Source: Mugil cephalus
Lineage: Eukaryota; Chordata; Actinopteri; Mugiliformes; Mugilidae
Length of the DNA stretch: 64,000 bases
Assembly: GCF_022458985.1 (NCBI RefSeq)
Contig: NC_061781.1
Coordinates: 15,775,501-15,839,500 of the forward strand
Direction of reading: 5' to 3'
Part shown: positions 53,201 to 64,000 of the stretch, in pieces
Layout of the letters: each line of letters starts with the position of its first letter
Numbering within the stretch: position 1 is the stretch's first letter
Program-made: the position numbers and the translations under genes
Notes under the pieces: model-generated
Seen by the model: the letters and a program-made list of their open reading frames with translations, nothing else
Told to the model about the DNA's origin: nothing
Databases searched by the model: none

Positions 53201-56200
53201 AGTGTTCCTTTCCCGGGAACTAAGGGGCCAAGCCCAGCTCCTAAAAACCAATCCAACAAAATAACCCCCCCTCCACCGTACTTGGCACAATCCAGTCAGA
53301 CAACCAATACTCTCCTAGCAACCGCCAAACTCAGACTGGCGCATCAGATTGCCAGATGGAGAAGCGTGATTGGTCCCTTCAGAGAACGTCTTCACTGCTC
53401 TGGAGTCCAGTGGTGTCGTGTTTGACGCCACTGCCTCTGATGCTTTGCGTTGCACTTGATGATATCTGGCTTGGATGCAGCTGCTCGGTCATGGAAACCC
53501 ATTCCATGAAGCTCTCTATGCACTGTTCTTGAGCTAATTTGAAGGCCACATGAAGTTTGGAGGTCTGTAGTGATTGACTCTGCCTCTTTGCACTATGTGC
53601 CTCAGCATAGGCGGGCCTACCACTTTGTGGCTGAATTTCTGCCGTTGCCAATTGCTTCCACTTTGTTACAGACTGTGGACTGAAAGGAAGGAAATTTCAG
53701 GGCTGGACTCATCGCACAGGTGGCATCCTATCACAGTATCATGCTAGAATTCACTGAGCTCCTGAGAGCGACCCATCCTTTCACAAATGTTTGCAGAAGC
53801 AGTCTGCATGCCTAAGTGCTTGATTCTATACACCTTTGGCCATGGAAGTAATTAGACCACCTGAATTCAGTTATTTGAGTGGGTGAGCGAATACTTTTGG
53901 CAATATAGTGTATTTTACAAGCAAACACGACCCCAAATGTGATGCTTTTACTTTGAAATAAGGAAAATACTGTACTTTGGAACTTGTTTGTGACTCTAAG
54001 CTAAAGTTCTTAATCTAGGACAAAGCTGCTCAAACCTTGGAACCTTGTTCCTCTAAGATGTACACAATAAGAAAGCCAGCCTACCGTGTTTATGTTTTCC
54101 AACTCGTTAAAATATGACAGTTTCTGCTGTATGCTCTCAGCCAGGTCAACAAGCTCTGACTGTTAAGGGAGAAAACAACAAACCACAGGTAATTCAACAT
54201 TTCGTGACAGTTTAATTTCAGTTCACGTTTCTGACAAATGTGCATATATTTGCGACAAGCTATCCTCAAGAGTTGGGCGGCATTAATAAGATATATAATA
54301 TGATACCGAAGGAGAGAAAAACAGTAGTGCTGTGAAAATTGTCCAAATATGACATTTCCTTTTAAAAACATATACACTCAAATAATTCAAATGTGCATTC
54401 TAATGTAACAGCCCTGCACTAAAATTCTGCAGTTGTTAAAAATAACAATGAGAGCTGTTGATTCAACTATATTTTCATACTGGAGGCTGCAGTTTGCATG
54501 TTGTTATTATTTTGACCACTGACAGGCTGATTAATAAAAACACTTTTCTGTTTAACAAAACCACAAAATGCATCCCCCAAAATAAGCAAACAGTTGAATT
54601 ACCACCTTTCTTACACTGTTTCAACATGAACTGAACATTATAAGCCATTAAGAAGTATCTAGTGCTGGAACGGTGTCTGACGTACCTAATATCTTGTCAA
54701 ATGAGCACAGAACAGACATTAAATCTTCAGAAAAGCTGCGTTGTAATAAACGAGGAACAATAACTATATTTCCCTCAAGATGGAACAGAAAATCCCAATC
54801 AAATTATTGAATTAGTGCATGAAGCTTCTTTCCCCAGTCGGTTCATTGTTCAATATCTATCCAGTGAGCACATGTGTTCACACGTTTGTAAAGTTTTCTC
54901 TGCAATGAGGTTCCTCATGAGGTTGTTTTGGAACTACTTTTGATCCTAAAAACCGAACTACTTCATGGTTGTGGTGGCATACTCATGTTCACAAACTGTA
55001 AATATTCTAACAAGTCTGCTTTGAATGTAATAAAAAATCTATTTTGTGTATTACATTTGCATGGACACACATCTACATGCACCTCACCTGTTCTTTCAAG
55101 AGCTGCTCACAGGCCTCGTGCAGGGCTCCGGTTTTATTTGACACAAACAGATACTGTTTCTGGAGGGAGTCCAAGTGCTCAAGGGCTGCACTGACATCCT
55201 TCAGAATGGCATCGCATTGCTCCTGGTAGCAGTAAAGATCATCTCTGGTGTTTCTAAAGGGAGAGCAGAGACATTATGCATTATGCATTTCCAAAAAAAA
55301 AAAAAAACAACAAGATGCACCAAGGCTACCTACTGGTTTTAAATTGCAGAATTAAGCATTAATTTATGGTTTCACATTGCAAAAAAGCATTCTTTAATGC
55401 TTAACACATGTATCTGCACCTTAAAGAGGGGTTCTGAGGCAGATATTTAGCATGAGCAGTCAAAGGTACTGCTGTGACATCCCATTTCAGAGATGTGGGT
55501 GATTCTCAAATATGGGTCTTATTGTCAAGTGTCATAGTACCATCACCTTCCTCTGAACAAGCACCCAATCAACAAACGCAGAATGACAACACAGTCTATG
55601 GTAAAGCAAACAATGTAAGACTTTAGCACCTGTATTTTGCATTTTCATCCTGGTCCATGTTTGCCTGTAACTTGGCAAACCAGGCAAAAAACTGCAACAC
55701 AAAGCGGCATTACATTACAACCATGCATCTTCTTTTGGTGTGAGTGTGACTGGCTGAAGTGCTGTTCACTGCTGACAACGACATTCACCTGCTGTGCAGT
55801 TTCTATTCTGTCATTTTCCATGTCTAGCATCTGGAAACCTTTGAGCAGGACATCCTCTGTTGAAGCGGGCACAGTGGCTGTGAACGGGGACTGCAAGGAC
55901 CGAGACGACAGGCTGCAAAGGTCCTCAATGGGCAACTGAAAAAAACAAAACAGGGCTTCTGTTTCTGAAGATTGAACCAGCCTTCCTTCGATGCTAAGTA
56001 GCTGGGTAGCTTAACATGGCAAAGCTAAGTACAAATGCAACCCTTCCAAATAGCCCTCACGACGGCATTGCGTTATAAATGAACTTTTTTGTCATTTTAC
56101 AAATGGGAAACGTGAACGAGTCACACGGACGTAGTTTGTACGTTTAGTTAACCCCACTTGCGTTTAGAAAAGTAAGTTAGCAACCCTGCTAGCTAGCTAG

Positions 56201-56391
56201 CTGACTCCAGAGTCTCGTCTCACCTCTGAGGGCACAGACAGCGTTTCAGATGCAGTTCGGATCTCCAGGACAGAGTCCATCTGTTTCTCCGTGAGGGGAG
56301 CCGTGGCGTCGGTGCGGCGATCCCATAACGACAGTTTCTCTCTGGTTTCCTTATCTGTTAGGTCCAACAGGGACAGCTCTGTGGACGCCAT
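43157..56391 (-). CDS. cog3: Conserved oligomeric Golgi complex subunit 3
   Basis: Twenty-three exons, all junctions in phase: 56391-56224, 55935-55789, 55691-55630, 55253-55088, 54159-54085, 52692-52600, 52305-52180, 52063-51983, 51901-51858, 51743-51617, 50981-50890, 50576-50437, 47890-47730, 46771-46684, 46566-46448, 46333-46244, 45616-45496, 45207-45119, 44989-44855, 44474-44399, 44257-44130, 43438-43340 and 43186-43157. The product is 818 aa (human about 828). Diagnostic blocks are [75 protein letters not shown] and [22 protein letters not shown]3 is a lobe A subunit of the tether that recycles glycosylation enzymes by retrograde vesicles at the Golgi. The last exon is only 30 bases (INLLLSVNK and stop), matching the human ending LSLLLLVSK. 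Reading on past the 43340 donor would give a different 28-residue tail. Confidence 0.95.
46105..46126. repeat. Poly(T) run in a cog3 intron
   Basis: About 22 consecutive T residues within intron 16 of cog3, which also accommodates ordinary low-complexity sequence. Confidence 0.8.
47253..47288. repeat. (AT)n microsatellite in cog3 intron 13
   Basis: About seventeen AT units preceded by a short CA run. Confidence 0.95.
48431..49878 (+). mobile_element. Degenerate Tc1/mariner transposon in cog3 intron 12
   Basis: After TA at 48429-48430 the left end reads cagaggatataaaaagcc, then aatgccatctttttgtgatg. The right part carries the inverted counterpart aacatcacaaaaacctggca and gtgtgtagacattt. Between lie transposase remnants in the + direction, for example gtggcagcatcatgctttgg and cttcaccagaagaagatt. 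Many stops and indels make it inactive. Its right edge abuts another Tc1 fragment. Confidence 0.85.
49880..50278 (+). mobile_element. Internally deleted Tc1 element in cog3 intron 12
   Basis: It starts with ttataacattacgaacac and ends with ggtggtcctaatgttatgcc then tgattggtgca. These are the two ends of a fish Tc1 family with most of the transposase removed. About 400 bases remain. It belongs to the same terminal-repeat family as the element at 18617-19036. Confidence 0.75.
52768..53910 (-). mobile_element. Tc1-like transposon, full length but mutated, in cog3 intron 5
   Basis: The ends are inverted repeats: cactatatgggcagaagtat on the left, and on the right tacttttggcaatatagtg. TA dinucleotides flank both (52766-52767 and 53911-53912), the expected Tc1 target duplication. 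On the minus strand the frame at 52950-53198 keeps [19 protein letters not shown] and a [14 protein letters not shown]-like stretch corresponding to the usual SPDLNPIEHLW motif. Frame breaks elsewhere (a second frame at 53108-53290) show it is inactive. Confidence 0.88.
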
Positions 56392-56470
56392 CGTCACTGT
56401 GGACAGCACCAACGTCAGCAGCATAGACTGGAGCTACTTCCTGTTCCGGGAGTGTGGGCGGGGCTTGACC
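56389..56470 (-). promoter_or_regulatory. cog3: cog3 promoter: GC box and ETS-type sites
   Basis: GGGCGGGGC is at 56456-56464. On the minus strand the sequence just upstream of the ATG contains CCGGAACAGGAAGTAG, with ETS-like GGAA cores. There is no TATA box. This is the usual make-up of a constitutive TATA-less promoter. Confidence 0.5.
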
Positions 56471-56479
56471 GAGTTAAAC

Positions 56480-58660
56480 GTTCGTTGCGGATGTCTGCCA
56501 GGTCTTATTATTACTTTCATAAAATGTTTTAAACCTGATGTCAGCACTACTGTGAACATTATTCCCTTATTCATGTGACGCGTGTGTGAAGTTTTATTCT
56601 GTGGAAATGGGAAAAACTACTACTACTACGTAGTTCTTGTCCAGTGACAGCGCTGAATTCATGTCTAGTTTGATAGTTTTTAGGGCCCCCCTAAACTTTG
56701 TTCCAGTACCCTTTAAATTAAGAGTTGAAAAACGTGTTTTTCTTTTGTTATTTTTTTTTAAAGGTTCGACCTTCATATCTTCATATAGATTGTTTTACAC
56801 TTATCGTCCCTACCTCATCTTCTCACTTAAATGCAATTTCTTTTGTTATTTTTTAAACCAAATGATAGTTTTGTGACACAGTAGTTTGAAAACAGCAGTT
56901 TTCAAGTTTAGCACCCCTAGAGCTCTGAGTCTAGAATTGCCCACACCTGAATTTAACACCTTTTTTGGGATCAATCAGATATTTTAGGATTTATGGGTTC
57001 CTTTATTTTATTTTATTGAATATATTTAGTTTCATTTCATATCATATATTATTCTAGGTTTCTTCATAACTTCAAAAAACTCTAATTTCAATTTACCTCT
57101 CTTGTCATTTCTTCTTTTTTTAGTGATGTGGAAAAGTGTGTTATGTGTATGCAGGTCATAATAACAGAATATATAAAAGTGCAAAAATTGATTTCAGTGA
57201 AATAAACGTACTTAAAGAAGTTTTAGAATGTTTTCTATACTTTTTTATCCTGACCATAAAGGTTTTCGCATACAGTAGTTAAACCAAGTTAATTATCCTT
57301 CTCTTCATTGTGATATTGGTTGAAGTGGACCTTAAATTCATTTTTTTTTAACCTGTGCCACTGCCTCTATTGTTTCATCAGAGTGAAGTCCATAACAGTG
57401 TTATTACAAAACAAACAGCACAAGACAAATAGACCAAAGGCCACCCACGGCAAATTGATTTTATAGGGTGTGACAGATATGTAGATGAAAGATCCATCCG
57501 ATAATAAATAAAAAATAATAATCCAGCAGGTGGAGCCCTGGGGAGCATTTAAATGCTCTAAACTGAGATTTCTGTCTGTTGCATTTGAAAATCTGAAAGT
57601 TAGTTTTCTTATCCCCCAACAGACAGAGACTTAAATGTAACAGCCAGATGCCAACTCCTGTATGTCTGTCTTTTTTTAGTCATATGGAAGATAGGCAACA
57701 AATAGTTTGTGGTGACTTTTATGCACTAACATGTTTTCTTTTTCTTAGTGATGGGTAGATACTGATTATGTGTGCATGCCCTATGAAAAACATAGATATG
57801 TACAGTAAAATTTACAAGTACATGTTCTGTAGGTGATAAATTATTGTAAGTTTTATAATTAAAATCTTGACTTCTTTAGCGAACTATACATATTTTGCAA
57901 ATATGCAAAATATGTATATTTTGCATATTTTTATATATTTTTTTATATTTTTTTTATATATATAAAAAATATATGATATTGATCTTATTTCTTACCTATA
58001 CTTATGGTTATATCACCAGACACCAAGACAAATTCCTGTAAGTGTGAGGATAGGTGGCAAATAACCCTGATATGTGCAAAATGTGTATGATGATAATCTT
58101 ACTTTGTAACATCCTGAACTCATGGCACCAGCTGACAACTGACATATATTCATGTCTGAATACAAAACAAATGCTTTTTTATTAATTCCTTACTGTAATA
58201 ATGTTCAAACTGCTGAAAATGGGTTATAGTTATTATTACATTAATCTTACAGTCAAAACCAGAAATCTAAAAACACAAATAGCCTCCAGTATGTCTTATT
58301 TGAACACATCTTAAAATCCACTCCTGGTGGCATTACACGGAGGAGGCAGCGTTCACATATTACAGCTTTGTCTCCAGGGTGTCTCATGGGAAGGTCACAG
58401 AGAGTTCAGATTTCTTTAACCCCCACCCCCCTTTCTTTTTCTCTTTTTTTTTTTTTTGCTCTTGTCTATTTTGCTGAAAGGAGACGCTACAGAATTCAAG
58501 CCACGCTGCTCTGGTACAAAAAGAGATGTCAGAGCAAATCTCGTCAAAAGTTGCGTTTTGGGTCAGCGCGGGTCAGTGTGACAATTATCATTTCCCTGAG
58601 GTGCATTTGAAGCTTATTGTGCATCATAAAACATGAATAAAACAAGTCACAAGTGTCGTC
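56480..58660. other. Intergenic between cog3 and mid1, no gene seen
   Basis: AT-rich sequence without a supported exon. It contains one strong short palindrome, listed separately. The right part approaches the 3' UTR of mid1. Confidence 0.5.
57885..57918. repeat. Perfect 15-bp inverted repeat with 4-base loop
   Basis: Arms 57885-57899 and 57904-57918 are exact reverse complements (tatacatattttgca and its complement) around the loop aata. Adjacent sequence to 57975 contains further AT-rich partial copies. Confidence 0.9.
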
Positions 58661-58666
58661 ATGTGA

Positions 58667-58672
58667 TTTATT
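58667..58672 (-). terminator. mid1: Candidate poly(A) signal of mid1
   Basis: AATAAA on the minus strand about 750 bases beyond the mid1 stop. Other AT-rich signals exist between, so the true site is uncertain. Confidence 0.35.
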
Positions 58673-59425
58673 AGGGCTGGTCAAAGAAAAGTTAAACGTG
58701 AAATCTGTGATGAAGATCCGTTATAAAAACGAGGAGATGAGTTGTCCCGTAACAGCAAAGTGTACCAGAACATTCACAGACAATAAATACTTGGATTCAA
58801 TTCAAATTATACGTTCATAAGTGAAGCTGACCGTATGTATTGTTACTGTAAGTGCCTTTTCTGTGGAATGCAATAACAAGTAAACGTTTGTATCTCCATA
58901 GACGTGGTTAAGGAATGCATTTTATAGTGTCAACCATGTCATCTCAAAGTGCTACGACTTTAAAACTTCTCTCAAAAACTCGCCTGAAATATACTTAAAA
59001 CACTCTATGAAACATCTTTCCAGCATTTGGGACAAATAAACCTTTTAACTTGCACATAACATCACCAGGATATGAATGGAAAATATGTGTGTATTATGAA
59101 ACGTAAAAAGAAAAAAAGAAGTTCATTTGAAATTCTGAAGCTATTTGAAAATATGAAATTGTAAGCAAAACCTTAAAATCACCCAGCAGAGTAATAAAAA
59201 TAAATGTGCAAAGCAAAAGAAATACATTTACAAATGCCAGAAAAATAATGTCTTAAATAAATCCAATTAATTCCCTCTTCTTTAGTGGTGCACACCAAGG
59301 CCATTTCATCTCTTGTGATTACTTTTCTCCACCATCGTTAAGTGTGTGCTCATCACAGTTACAAAGGTGCAGGCGTCCGGGTCTCCTTTTGGATACAAAG
59401 AGAAAATCAAGCAAGACAGGTTTCG

Positions 59426-62857
<3,432 letters not shown>

Positions 62858-63534
62858 CTGGGCAGAAAATTGGAAACGTGGATAGATGAATAGCTTCGAA
62901 AATAACCAACTGATTCATGACCTACAGCCTGCCGGGCGCTAGATTGAGTTTTACCTCACCAATTACAAAATCCTGCTGGAGCGAGATCTCATATACACCT
63001 TCGACAATCAGATTGTTCCTTCCCGTCACTCTCACAAGTCGGAGATGCAACCAGCTCTATAAGCTACGCATTCATGACAGGTGTGCTTATGAAACATCCC
63101 TCATTACACTGCCATAGTAACCAGACTCTCCGCCAGACCCCCCTCTGTGACTCGGTGGCGCAGCGGCACAAAAGCAACCTCGCGACCTGACATGAGGCAC
63201 GGGGTGAGGAAGGAAAGAGCTCTCCTCTAGCGAAGGCCATCACGGGAAGCGGGGCTGATCTTATTCTGACACTGAGCATGGCACAGCATGCCAGCAGCTC
63301 TCTAAGGGCGCCTGACTGGGGGAAAGGAAGGGAAACTATTCACAAAGCATAACACATCACATTAAATGAATCTACACTGTGTCAGAGGTGCTCCAGAGAG
63401 GATTACTGATGCCAAAAAAAGAAACAAACTCGGATGAGTGTATCAGGAGTATGTAGAAACCAGAAGCATACCAATTGGTCTTTGTGTTTTTCCCATTTTA
63501 AACCAAACTATGACATTTCTTAACCCCCTGTACA
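62858..63534. other. Intron of mid1, no exon seen
   Basis: I searched this part for the preceding coiled-coil exon (ending in a GTKVKEGK-like sequence) and did not find it, so it lies beyond the window. Confidence 0.55.
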
Positions 63535-63780
63535 CTATATACTAATACTGTGTCTCCCTTGTGCCTCCAAAACAGCTAAAACTCATCAGAAAATGGACAA
63601 TTGTGTTAGCTGGGGCCTTTGGGTCCTGTGGGTTGAAGGGAGGGGCCTCTGTGGATCATCCCACACATACTTGATCCGTTTGGGATTTAGTTCATTTGGA
63701 GGCCAGGTCAACACCTTGTGCTCATGTGTTTTTAGTTGCTCTTAAACCATTTTTTGTGTGTGTCAGGTTTCCTTCCCGAA
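63535..63780. mobile_element. Partial copy of the 18.6-kb MITE-like element
   Basis: The block tgtctcccttgtgcctcca followed by ctcatcagaaaatggacaa closely matches the interior of the element at 18617-19036. The terminal repeats are lost or diverged. It sits in a mid1 intron. Confidence 0.6.
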
Positions 63781-64000
63781 ATCTAACAAATATGACGTTG
63801 TGCCCTTTAAAGCCTGAACGTATTGATACGTTAAAGCATGCGGTATTTTAATTACCGTAACTCACAGTGGTTTGCTCTATTGACAAAATTCAAAGCGTGA
63901 CTGAACACTGACAAGCTGTGCTTTTGTCTGGGTATAACTAATGTAATGGCTTTTTTTTCCCTAGAAAGCACAACTTCCCAGTGTTCAGGCACACTTTGAA

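Noticed and set aside
62940-63070. Open + strand stretch reading RLSFTSPITKSCW
   Set aside because: No matching protein, and it lies inside a mid1 intron on the opposite strand.

Overview
This is nuclear DNA from a ray-finned fish. It holds large intron-containing vertebrate genes with consensus GT/AG junctions, many (CA)n and (AT)n microsatellites, and several degenerate Tc1/mariner and hAT elements of the kinds common in teleosts. Small introns, modest intergenic distances and the repeat types suggest a teleost, perhaps a percomorph. The species cannot be told from the sequence alone.

Layout. 1-9.3 kb is non-coding flank with one broken Tc1 element. 9.47-12.82 kb (+) is pcdh8 (delta-2 protocadherin, 3 coding exons, 987 aa). 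14.19-17.10 kb (+) is cnmd/lect1 (chondromodulin, 7 exons, 345 aa). 17.5-23 kb is intergenic with a Tc1-derived MITE. 24.24-27.08 kb (-) is an endothelin B receptor gene (7 coding exons, 421 aa) with a non-coding 5' exon and a TATA box. 28-30.4 kb is packed with retroelement and hAT debris. 30.45-32.68 kb (+) holds a partly resolved FAM194/ERICH6-type gene. 37.2-41.9 kb (+) holds further phase-compatible exons ending near a poly(A) signal at 42.06 kb; these may belong to the same gene or to a separate unknown one. 43.16-56.39 kb (-) is cog3 (23 exons, 818 aa). 59.43-62.86 kb (-) is the 3' part of mid1 (6 exons, 379 aa: end of coiled coil/COS, FN3, PRY-SPRY). Its RING/B-box exons lie beyond the right edge.

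The genes are not a functional operon. From recalled human maps (not checked here), pcdh8-cnmd are neighbours on 13q14.3, cog3 is convergent with ERICH6B on 13q14, and EDNRB is on 13q22. The block therefore looks like a rearranged human-chromosome-13 synteny segment, with mid1 (X-linked in mammals) attached.

The most useful new points are the 9-codon last exon of cog3, which a plain ORF reading misses; the 22-codon first exon of cnmd; the unresolved FAM194-like locus and the acidic exon chain downstream of it; a non-autonomous hAT element with a perfect 8-bp target duplication; and three Tc1-type insertions inside cog3 introns. I saw no wholly new biological system.
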